From assembly GCF_000379525.1 (NCBI RefSeq), contig NZ_KB902528.1, positions 1 through 46,650 of the forward strand: a DNA stretch of 46,650 nt. Direction: 5' to 3'. The stretch's first letter is position 1, and every line of letters starts with the position of its first letter. This stretch comes from Lamprocystis purpurea DSM 4197. Its GTDB lineage: Bacteria > Pseudomonadota > Gammaproteobacteria > Chromatiales > Chromatiaceae. The position numbers and the translations under genes are program-made. The notes under the pieces were generated by a model. The model was not told the DNA's origin. It searched no databases and was given only the letters and a program-made list of their open reading frames with translations. Of the stretch, positions 36,780 to 43,777 are shown piece after piece.

Positions 36780-39206
36780 ATGCCCCTGGGTGCCTCGCCG
36801 CCAGAGTCGATCAACCTGAAGCCTGGATTTCCTCACGCCGAGGCTCCAGTCGCTCTGGCGCAATCCATCCGCGTCCGCGGTCTGGTGCAGGGCGTCGGCT
36901 TCCGGCCGACGGTCTGGCGCCTGGCGCGCGACCTGGGGCTCTGGGGCGACGTGCGCAACGACGGCGACGGGGTGCTGATCCGCGCCTGGGTGCCCGATGC
37001 GGACGGGGCGGATCGGCTTGACGTGCTGTGCGAACGGCTGCGGGCGGAGTGCCCGCCGCTGGCGCGGATCGATTCAATCGAGCGCGTCGCCCTGGATCTG
37101 CCGCGCCCGCGGCGGCCCGACTTTCAGATCCTGGCGAGCGACGCCACCGCCGTGCGCACCGGCGTGGTCGCGGACGCGGCCACCTGCGCCGCCTGCGCCC
37201 GCGAAATTCAGGCCCCGGCCGATCGCCGGTACCGCTACCCCTTCACCAACTGCACCCACTGCGGACCGCGCCTCACTATCATCCAGGCCATCCCCTACGA
37301 CCGTGCCAATACCAGCATGGCGGTCTTTCCCTTGTGTCCGGTCTGTGCCGCCGAGTACGCGGACCCGGCCGACCGGCGCTTTCATGCCCAGCCGAATGCC
37401 TGTCCGGTGTGCGGGCCGCGGGTCTGGCTGGCGGACGGGGAGGGCAGCGCGCTGCCGGACCCGAACCAGGGCACGGACGCCATCGCCGCCGCCGGCCGAC
37501 TTCTGGCTCAAGGCCGCATCCTGGCCATCAAGGGCATCGGCGGCTTCCACCTCGCCTGTGATGCCGCGAACGTCGACGCCGTGGCCGAGCTGCGGCGGCG
37601 CAAGCGGCGCTTTCAGAAACCCTTTGCCCTGATGGCGCGCGATCTGGCGGTGATCCGGCGCTACTGCGCGGCGGGGGAAGCGCAGGCGGCCCTGCTCACC
37701 AGTCCGGCCGCGCCCATCTGTCTGCTCGATCGGCTGCCGGCGTCGACCGGTCCGGCCCTGGCGCCGGATTTGGCGCCCGGTCAATCCACCCTGGGCTTCA
37801 TGCTTCCCTACAGCCCGCTGCACCTGCTGTTGCTGGCCAACTGGGACCGGCCGCTGGTGATGACCAGCGGCAATCTCAGCGAGGAACCCCAGTGCATCGA
37901 CAACGGCGATGCGCTGGAGCGGCTCGGCGGGCTGGCGGACGCCGCGCTGCTGCACGATCGGGCCATCATCAACCGGGCGGACGATTCGGTGGTGCGCCTG
38001 ATGGACGGGGCGCCGCGCCTGCTGCGGCGCGCGCGCGGCTATGCCCCGGCGCCGCTCCAGTTGCCGCCGGGGTTCGCGGCGGCACCGCCGGTGCTGGCCT
38101 TCGGCGGCGAACTGAAGAACACCATCTGCTTGCTGAAGGACGGTCAGGCGATCCTCTCCCAGCACCTGGGCGACCTGGAAGACGCCCGCACCGCTCGCGA
38201 ATACGAACGCACCATCGACCTCTATCTGGCCCTGTTCGAACACCGCCCGGAGCGCTGCGCGGTCGACCTGCACCCGGACTACCGCTCGACCCAGACCGGC
38301 CGGGCGCGGGCGGCGCACGGCGGGCTCGCGCTGATCGAGGTCCAGCACCACCACGCCCACATCGCCGCGGTCCTGGCCGACCAAGGCTGGCCGCTGGACG
38401 CCGGGCCGGTGCTCGGCATCGCTCTCGACGGTCTGGGCTATGGCGCGGACGGCACCCTCTGGGGCGGCGAGTTCCTGATCGCCGACTATCGGACCTATCG
38501 GCGGGTCGGCTGGCTACGGCCCGTGCCCATGCCGGGCGGCACCCGCGCCATCCTGGAACCCTGGCGCAACCTGCTGGCGCAGATCGAGGTCTGTTTCGGT
38601 TGGGAGGCGTTCCAACACCGCTGGCCAGACCTGGCACTCACCCGCCGCCTGGCCGAGCGGCCGATTACCCTGCTGCGCACCCTGATGGAGCGTCGGCTCA
38701 ATGCCCCCCTGACCAGTTCCGCCGGGCGCCTGTTCGACGCCGTGGCCGCCGCCCTCGGCCTCTGCGCCGACGGCATTGTCTATGAAGGCCAGGCGGCCAT
38801 CGAACTGGAAGCCCTGGCGACCGCGGCCACGGGACCGGCCTCGGCTGGTGACGGTTACCCATTTGGCCGCATCGACACGGACGGCGGCACCCTGCTCGAT
38901 CCGGCGCCGCTCTGGTCCGTGCTCTTCGCCGACCTGGCCGCCGGGATCGCGCCGACCCGGATCGCCTTACGCTTCCATCTGGGGTTCTGCACCGCCGTCG
39001 CCGCTCTGGCCGCGGATTTGGCCCGCGCCGCCGGACTGGATCACATCGCCCTGTCCGGCGGCGTTTTCCAGAACCGTTTGGTACTCGAAGGCGTGAGCGA
39101 ACGTCTGCGCGAACTGGGCCTGACCCCGATGAGCCACCGCCAGGTACCGACCAACGACGGGGGTCTGTCGCTTGGTCAGGCGGTTATTGCCGCCGCCGCG
39201 CGCTAA
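36780..39206 (+). CDS. hypF: Carbamoyltransferase HypF ([NiFe]-hydrogenase maturation)
   Basis: Makes the carbamoyl group that HypE turns into the cyanide ligands of the [NiFe] hydrogenase active site. The 808-residue product has all expected parts: acylphosphatase domain with VQGVGFRPTVW (about 34-120); zinc fingers CAACAREI...CTHCGPR (about 137-170) and CPVCAAEY...CPVCGPR (about 185-212); YrdC-like domain with KGIGGFHLACDA (about 247-427); and a Kae1-like domain with HHHAHIAAV (about 522), LDGLGYGADGTLWGGEF and LSGGVFQNR. The ATG at 36780 has only a weak ribosome binding site. No other hyp or hydrogenase genes are in the window. Confidence 0.95.
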   Translation: MPLGASPPESINLKPGFPHAEAPVALAQSIRVRGLVQGVGFRPTVWRLARDLGLWGDVRNDGDGVLIRAWVPDADGADRLDVLCERLRAECPPLARIDSIERVALDLPRPRRPDFQILASDATAVRTGVVADAATCAACAREIQAPADRRYRYPFTNCTHCGPRLTIIQAIPYDRANTSMAVFPLCPVCAAEYADPADRRFHAQPNACPVCGPRVWLADGEGSALPDPNQGTDAIAAAGRLLAQGRILAIKGIGGFHLACDAANVDAVAELRRRKRRFQKPFALMARDLAVIRRYCAAGEAQAALLTSPAAPICLLDRLPASTGPALAPDLAPGQSTLGFMLPYSPLHLLLLANWDRPLVMTSGNLSEEPQCIDNGDALERLGGLADAALLHDRAIINRADDSVVRLMDGAPRLLRRARGYAPAPLQLPPGFAAAPPVLAFGGELKNTICLLKDGQAILSQHLGDLEDARTAREYERTIDLYLALFEHRPERCAVDLHPDYRSTQTGRARAAHGGLALIEVQHHHAHIAAVLADQGWPLDAGPVLGIALDGLGYGADGTLWGGEFLIADYRTYRRVGWLRPVPMPGGTRAILEPWRNLLAQIEVCFGWEAFQHRWPDLALTRRLAERPITLLRTLMERRLNAPLTSSAGRLFDAVAAALGLCADGIVYEGQAAIELEALATAATGPASAGDGYPFGRIDTDGGTLLDPAPLWSVLFADLAAGIAPTRIALRFHLGFCTAVAALAADLARAAGLDHIALSGGVFQNRLVLEGVSERLRELGLTPMSHRQVPTNDGGLSLGQAVIAAAAR

Positions 39207-39223
39207 CGCCGCTCATTTGGAGT

Positions 39224-39241
39224 CCAAGGCTTCAGCCTTGG
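39224..39241 (+). terminator. Hairpin after hypF
   Basis: CCAAGGC-TTCA-GCCTTGG, 18 bp past the hypF stop codon. It has no T-run behind it, so it may be a terminator or a member of the scattered AAGGCTTnAGCC repeat family seen at 8987-9081 and 9827-9886. Confidence 0.4.
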
Positions 39242-39445
39242 CCCGCCGAGCCGCTTGGACACCAGCGCGCCGGCCAACCGGATTCGCCGGGCGTAGGATG
39301 CGGTGAGGCACGAACCGCATCATTCGCGATCCAATCGGTTGCAGGATTCGCCAGCAGGGGCAGGAACGAACCGCATCGCGAGCCGTAGGTACCGCCCTCC
39401 TCATAATCTCAAACGCCCCTCTTGACGTATGCATATTATGAGCCC

Positions 39446-39532
39446 ATGCGCTATACCTATGAGGAAATCCGGGTGATTTCGATGCGTAAGGCCGAGCGAA
39501 ATGAGCAAGACATCTACTACAGCAATCTTTGA
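39446..39532 (+). pseudogene. BrnT toxin, C-terminal remnant
   Basis: A 28-codon frame ending EEIRVISMRKAERNEQDIYY-SNL. The IRVISMRKAERNEQ part matches the end of BrnT-family ribonuclease toxins. The frame closes upstream at 39404-39406 and nothing BrnT-like precedes it, so the catalytic part is lost. It overlaps the brnA start by 32 bp, the usual brnT-brnA layout. A repeat of the type GTAGGATGCGGTGAGGCACG at about 39292-39311 lies just upstream. Confidence 0.55.
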
Positions 39533-39800
39533 CGAGGATACCCCCATTACTCAGGCCGACAGCGATGCCGGCAAGCTGGTCTTGCGCAAGCGAGCGGATG
39601 CCCGGGTAGTGCAACCGAAGAAACGCGTGACCCTGTACCTCGACGCTTCCTTGGTAGAGCGCTTCAAGGAAATGGCCGGAGAGCGCGGCTACCAGACACT
39701 CATCAACGAGTTCCTGAAAAGCGCGCTTCAGCAGGCCGACCTGGAAGCAACGCTCCGGAAGGTGATCCGCGAGGAATTGAAGGGGCCGAAGGCTGCGTAG
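39501..39800 (+). CDS. BrnA-family antitoxin
   Basis: A 99-residue antitoxin. The N-terminus is flexible, then KKRVTLYLDASLVERFKEMAGERGYQTLINEFLKSAL forms a ribbon-helix-helix DNA-binding domain of the BrnA type. The toxin gene that normally precedes it is reduced to a short 3' remnant, so this is an orphan antitoxin. It might still regulate its own promoter or neutralise a BrnT elsewhere in the genome. Confidence 0.8.
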   Translation: MSKTSTTAIFDEDTPITQADSDAGKLVLRKRADARVVQPKKRVTLYLDASLVERFKEMAGERGYQTLINEFLKSALQQADLEATLRKVIREELKGPKAA

Positions 39801-40135
39801 AAGCCAAAGAGCCAGCGGGGTCGCTGGTGGACTACGAGGCCGCGTGGCCGCAACCGTGATCAAGGCCGCCTTCGTCACCGCGGCTGAGCCGGTTCAGCGC
39901 ATTCTGACGCATCCTTTGACGCGCCCCGCGGGTCTCGCCCCGGCCCGCGGGCCGACCCGCCTGGGATGATCCGCTCGATCAGCGCCCCTGTCTTGGTAAA
40001 CGCTCTGGCGCGCGGCTCCCGATCACCACTCGCCCACCTCCCTCCGCTATCAACCGGCTTGCCCTTTGCCTTTATCGGAGCTAGGGTTGGCGCCCTTCCG
40101 GCCTCGGATGGTTGAATTTCCGATCCGTCACTGGC
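39801..40135. repeat. Non-coding gap with a solo TIR
   Basis: About 335 bases without a gene. Bases 39846-39867 (GGCCGCAACCGTGATCAAGG and on) match the inverted end of elements A-D, but no matching left end is seen, so it is a solo end. A further inverted repeat CCCGCGGG at 39925-39932 against 39944-39951 could form a hairpin downstream of the antitoxin gene. Confidence 0.5.
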
Positions 40136-40684
40136 CTATTTACTGCGGCACTGAAAGGTCACCAGCTTCTCATCCAGATCGATATAGCGGGGCATTGAGA
40201 TGCCACCGATGTTGACTTGCAACTTCACCAGGCGGTCTTCGGTGCCGGGGACGTAGTATTCGGTATCGCCGAGGGTGCACTCGCCATTCTTAGGCTTGGA
40301 ATAGATCCCACTGGCACCTATGCAGTAGGCAATTTCGTTCTGTGTGCAATCGACATAGGCGGTTTTGAGGTCCACGTTAAGCTCGGGGTGCTCGGGATCG
40401 TCTTGATCCAATTCGATTTCCGCCTCGGTCAGCGTACCGTTATTGCCGTTGCCGACCAGGACGCGATCGACCCGGATGAGGCAACTGGCCATGACTTCCA
40501 GCGCACAGGCCCCGTCGTCGGGGGTGGCGCCGGCTTCGCAGGTGGCATCCTTGACCTGAGTGATCTTGGTTTTGCCACAGCCAGCCAGGGGCTGGGTAAC
40601 AGCAGAAAGTTCTGCCGCGACTAGGTTTGAAAGCGTCAGTCCCGCCGTGATGATCAGGCTAATATGGAGATTCAGGGCTTTCAC
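40136..40684 (-). CDS. Secreted cysteine-rich protein of unknown function
   Basis: A 182-residue protein, not recognised. From the GTG at 40684 it begins with a typical signal peptide (KALNLHISLIITAGLTLSNL, cut probably after VAA or ELSA). The mature part has eight cysteines (in AGCGK, ATCEA, GACAL, ASCLI, VDCTQ, AYCIG, GECTL, FQCRS), enough for four disulfides, and an acidic centre (ELDQDDPEHPELNVDL). The longer frame up to 40813 lacks a signal peptide at its own start, so the shorter form is preferred. It stands alone and has lower GC than its neighbours. Whether it is a toxin, an inhibitor or an adhesin is unknown. Confidence 0.65.
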   Translation of the reverse strand: MKALNLHISLIITAGLTLSNLVAAELSAVTQPLAGCGKTKITQVKDATCEAGATPDDGACALEVMASCLIRVDRVLVGNGNNGTLTEAEIELDQDDPEHPELNVDLKTAYVDCTQNEIAYCIGASGIYSKPKNGECTLGDTEYYVPGTEDRLVKLQVNIGGISMPRYIDLDEKLVTFQCRSK

Positions 40685-41121
40685 GTTGTGTTTTCCAAGT
40701 GATGGTTGGGTTAACGACCCGGCCCGCGCTAAGATAGCTTGAGCCTGCCGAATGGCTGTTGGAGACCAGGCAGGGAGGCTCCAGGCTATGCAAAGTATTG
40801 CCCCGTCCGTCACCGCCGCATTCGGTCGCTCCTATTCTGCCACAAGGCGTTCCCCAGAGATATCGCAAGTGGTCTTAACTATGTGGTCGCCGTCGATGAC
40901 CTACTTGCGGTCTCGCAAATGGGGGTCTGACTCTGGCCCGAATGGCACGGGTCAGGCTCAATTCAATGAATTGAAATTGAGTCTGGCGCCGTTAGCCACA
41001 CGGATTCCCGCCTCTGCTGTCCTGTACGCTGTTTCTTTGCAACAATGTCGGGGAAAGGTTTTTCCACGATCGAGTAACTTCCGGCCGACTTCAGGCAAGA
41101 CATTCAGGCATGGAGCGCTTT
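40685..41121. other. Non-coding gap upstream of HTH gene
   Basis: About 440 bases with no supported gene. It contains a palindrome CAATTCA-A-TGAATTG with an outer CTCAATT/AATTGAG pairing at about 40957-40983. A toxin gene would be expected before the downstream HTH gene, but no frame here resembles one. Confidence 0.4.
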
Positions 41122-41475
41122 ATGAAAGCAGTTATCGAAGTTGCGCCTCGCGGCTCTATTTTTCGCACCGCCCAAGAGCAGTTTTCCGAATCGCGTTCCG
41201 GCAAGACGCCGGGTTTCCGACTCAGCTTCGAGTCGGCGAAGACCCTCTTTGCCAACCTGACACCGGCTCGCCTGGAACTCCTGGATACGCTGCGACGGAT
41301 AGGTCCCTGCACTCCGGCGACCTTGGAGCGGGTCGCACTGAACTCCGATCTGGATATCCAGAATGACATTGCGAGTCTTGAGCGTCTTGGGTTAGTGGAA
41401 CGCGATGACGCCGGAGACTTGACTGTTCCTTACGAGTCGGTTGAGATCATTCTTCCGCTCGCGCAGGTCGCCTGA
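41122..41475 (+). CDS. HVO_A0114-like winged-helix regulator
   Basis: A 117-residue DNA-binding protein. LTPARLELLDTLRRIGPCTP followed by LERVALNSDLDIQNDIASLE and LERLGLVERDD is a winged helix of the HVO_A0114 type, which often acts as an antitoxin. The start at 41122 is chosen because GGAG lies 6 bases upstream. A toxin partner normally precedes such genes but is missing. An XRE antitoxin-like gene follows 49 bp later, so the two may be co-transcribed. Confidence 0.7.
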   Translation: MKAVIEVAPRGSIFRTAQEQFSESRSGKTPGFRLSFESAKTLFANLTPARLELLDTLRRIGPCTPATLERVALNSDLDIQNDIASLERLGLVERDDAGDLTVPYESVEIILPLAQVA

Positions 41476-41524
41476 TCGGCGACCAAACCGGGGACCGACC
41501 AACGTCGAGAGGAAGGATAAATCA

Positions 41525-41842
41525 ATGGTTAAGAAGTTTGCAGCGCTAAGGGCGCAGATGTCGCCGGAGTCTCAGGCACGCACCGAGGCCAAGGCGCGGG
41601 CCATGCTCGCCGAGATGCCGCTGAACGAGCTGCGTCAGGCGCGGGGGTTATCTCAGAAAATGTTGGTCGAGGTGCTGCACGTCCAGCAGCCTGCCATCGC
41701 CAAGATCGAGCGGCGCACCGATATGTACATTTCTACGCTACGCAGCCACATTGAGGCGATGGGCGGTCAGTTGGAGGGCGTTGCACGCTTCTCGGATGGC
41801 GCGGTCAGGATCAGCAATTTTTCCGATCTCGACAGCGCATAG
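41525..41842 (+). CDS. XRE-family antitoxin-like protein
   Basis: A 105-residue protein with a Xre helix-turn-helix (LNELRQARGLSQKMLVEVLH then QPAIAKIERRTDMYISTLRS). It resembles HigA-type antitoxins fused at the N-terminus to a charged helical part. AGGAAGGA lies about 8 bases upstream of the ATG at 41525. No RelE/HigB toxin gene is adjacent. Confidence 0.8.
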   Translation: MVKKFAALRAQMSPESQARTEAKARAMLAEMPLNELRQARGLSQKMLVEVLHVQQPAIAKIERRTDMYISTLRSHIEAMGGQLEGVARFSDGAVRISNFSDLDSA

Positions 41843-41887
41843 CCAAACGCATTCAGGCGTGTCCAATCTGTTGTTCGACGGTATTCT

Positions 41888-42103
41888 ATGCCCATGAGCA
41901 GTGAGAAGCCCCTATCAAACGACGGTCAGTCGGCAACGCCGCCGGGCCGACGCGACGCCGCAGGGGCGCGCGTTGCGGCACCCGTCGTGCCGCTCCTGCC
42001 GAGCGGTAAGTCAGGCGATATCGGTTGTGTTTTCGCGGGGCTGGCGGTGCGGGTTGTGGATCGATCCCCGGATGACTATGCCGCGTTCCTGGAGGATCTG
42101 TGA
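41888..42103 (+). CDS. Small protein, 71 residues, unknown
   Basis: Not recognised. The first 40 residues are Ser/Pro/Ala/Gly-rich and look disordered. The end (IGCVFAGLAVRVVDRSPDDYAAFLEDL) is better structured. Its stop overlaps the GTG start of the next frame (GTGA at 42100-42103), which supports real, coupled coding. An ATG at 41894 could be the start instead. Confidence 0.4.
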   Translation: MPMSSEKPLSNDGQSATPPGRRDAAGARVAAPVVPLLPSGKSGDIGCVFAGLAVRVVDRSPDDYAAFLEDL

Positions 42104-42490
42104 ATATCGAGCGGGTGCTCCAGTGGCTCGATTATGTCGGCGAGGACCTGACCTTTTCCGGGCAAGCGCACCCCGCGCGGCTATGACCAACTGCGGGCCG
42201 CGATCCGGATGTGTCACGGGTATCTGCTGTACCTGATCGCCGGCGGCAAAGCGGACGAGGCGATCAAAATGGCCAACCGTGTCTTCGATCTGGCGCTGAC
42301 CGATACGGGAAAACGTACTTTCTTCGATCAAGGCATCGACTTGTTGGACGCGTTGCCGCCATCCGATACCTTCGGCGTGGATGCCTTCGAGCGGGAAAAT
42401 CACCCCCGCCAAGTCCAGCGGGTGCGGTCGCAGCGTGAGCAGTTTGCTCGCTTCTTGAACCGTTTTGGGGGCCTGGATGGGGTAGGCTGA
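42100..42490 (+). pseudogene. Unknown gene with one-base frameshift
   Basis: Two frames join into one protein. The first reads from GTG 42100: NIERVLQWLDYVGEDLTFSG, then goes out of frame. From about 42164 the other frame reads KRTPRGYDQLRAAIRMCHGY and continues for about 100 residues to 42490 (DLALTDTGKRTFFDQGIDLL and so on). Removing one base near 42163 gives a continuous 129-residue product. The family is not recognised. It may be decayed, or the extra base may be a sequencing error. Confidence 0.5.
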
Positions 42491-42525
42491 ACCCCAGCCT
42501 ACATACGCAAAGGAAACCTCGGGAA

Positions 42526-42746
42526 GGCCTTGATCGTAATCCCGGCCGGCGGCGTGCGTCGTCAGGGCTTCCAGCCCTGACGGTGTCAGGCCAGGATGGC
42601 CTGACTACGCACCCGGCGAGCCCAAGTAGCCGGAGTCTTGATCGAGGCCGGAAAGCTGATCCACAGATGTCACAGATTTTTTCTTCATCTGTGACATCTG
42701 TGGACAATTCCGGATGATCGTTGTGGCCGGAACGGCGATCATGGCC
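42526..42746. repeat. TIR-bounded palindromic element, copy D
   Basis: A 221-bp element with the shared 22-bp ends at 42526-42547 and 42725-42746. It holds several hairpins: GTCAGGGCT-TCC-AGCCCTGAC and GTCAGGCCA-GGA-TGGCCTGAC inside outer GTGCGTnGTCAGG/CCTGACTACGCAC arms. It also has a perfect 17-bp inverted repeat, TCCACAGATGTCACAGA at 42660-42676 against 42688-42704. It ends 31 bp upstream of the SEFIR gene and so lies in or beside its promoter. Confidence 0.75.
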
Positions 42747-42777
42747 TGTCGGCGCGAACCAGAACCAGGAGGCGATC

Positions 42778-43677
42778 ATGCACGAGAACGGCGCTCACCC
42801 GCGGGTATTCATCAGCTACAGCCATGACAGTCCCGCGCACCGGGAGCGCGTGTTGCACCTGTCCGAACGGCTGCGCGCGGATGGGATCGACACCCGGCTG
42901 GACCAGTACGTGAACGGTACCCCGCCCGAGGGCTGGCCGCGCTGGATGCTGAATCAGCTCGACTGGGCGGAGTCCGTCCTGGTGATCTGCACCGCCACCT
43001 ACTATCGCCGGTTCCGCGGGCTCGAAGCGCCCGGCCTGGGCAAAGGGGTGGACTGGGAGGGCGCCGTCATCACCCAGGCGCTGTATGACGCGCGCAGTGT
43101 CACCGCTAAGTTCATGCCCGTGCTGTTCGCCGCAGAGGACGGCGGTTGCGTTCCCGAGCCCCTGCGCGGCCAAACCTTTTACATCCTGACAGCGGATCAG
43201 GCTTACCAGGCGCTTTATGCCGCGTTGCTCGGCCAGGCGGGTGTCGAGCCTGGTGCGCTCGGGGTGCCGCGGTGGCAGCCGCGCGCGTCGGCCACGCCGC
43301 TCGTTTTCGACGGCGACCAGCCGGCGATTGCCAAGCGCGTGGATGAACAGACCTGGCAGCAGCAGCGGCTGGTCCTGCGCGACCTGCTGGTGGCCCTCCC
43401 GGCCTGGCCGCTGGTGCGGGAGCGCAAAGCCTTGGTGGAGGCCGCGCTGGGCGGGCATCCCGCTGCGGCCAACCTGATCTGGGAGGATGACGGCTACACG
43501 GTGGCCGGGAATCTCATCCTGAAGCTGCATTTTTTCGATACCGTGCCGCTGCCTGACGGCCATCATGCGGTTTGCGGCCTCCTCGCCGAGATCCGCACGC
43601 GGCGCTGGGATCTGCACCCCGGCATTGGCGAACAGATGCAGGCGCTCGCCGCGGCCTTCGGGTGCCCGGCCGCCTGA
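42778..43677 (+). CDS. SEFIR-domain effector with C-terminal adaptor domain
   Basis: A 299-residue protein. Residues 1-150 are a SEFIR (TIR-related) domain: RVFISYSHDSPAHRERVLHL near 9-28, GIDTRLDQYVNGTPPEGWPRW, and SVLVICTATYYRRF near 68-81. Residues about 205-299 form a second domain that recurs at the N-terminus of the next protein (for example LRDLLVALPAWPLVRERKAL), matching an effector-associated domain. Such domains are thought to join effectors to sensors by like-with-like binding. AGGAGG lies 6 bases before the ATG at 42778. Whether this SEFIR domain degrades NAD+ or only signals is not known from sequence. It precedes the STAND gene by 100 bp in the same direction. Confidence 0.85.
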   Translation: MHENGAHPRVFISYSHDSPAHRERVLHLSERLRADGIDTRLDQYVNGTPPEGWPRWMLNQLDWAESVLVICTATYYRRFRGLEAPGLGKGVDWEGAVITQALYDARSVTAKFMPVLFAAEDGGCVPEPLRGQTFYILTADQAYQALYAALLGQAGVEPGALGVPRWQPRASATPLVFDGDQPAIAKRVDEQTWQQQRLVLRDLLVALPAWPLVRERKALVEAALGGHPAAANLIWEDDGYTVAGNLILKLHFFDTVPLPDGHHAVCGLLAEIRTRRWDLHPGIGEQMQALAAAFGCPAA

Positions 43678-43695
43678 GCGCTGTCGTCGTGCCGC

Positions 43696-43758
43696 GTAGG
43701 GTCCGCTGTGCGGACCGACCGCCCGTGCGGACCGACCGCCCGTGCGGACCGCTCGCCC
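43696..43758. repeat. Half of a GGTCCGC palindrome plus 17-bp tandem repeat
   Basis: Bases 43696-43716 are identical to the right arm of the copy B hairpin. They run into three tandem 17-bp units, GTGCGGACCGACCGCCC at 43708-43724 and 43725-43741, and a slightly changed one at 43742-43758. It lies between the SEFIR and STAND genes, just before the STAND ribosome binding site. Confidence 0.7.
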
Positions 43759-43777
43759 ATCACGGCAGAGGATGAAC

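Noticed and set aside
43708-43758. CRISPR array
   Set aside because: The three 17-bp units are directly joined with no spacers and no cas genes are near.
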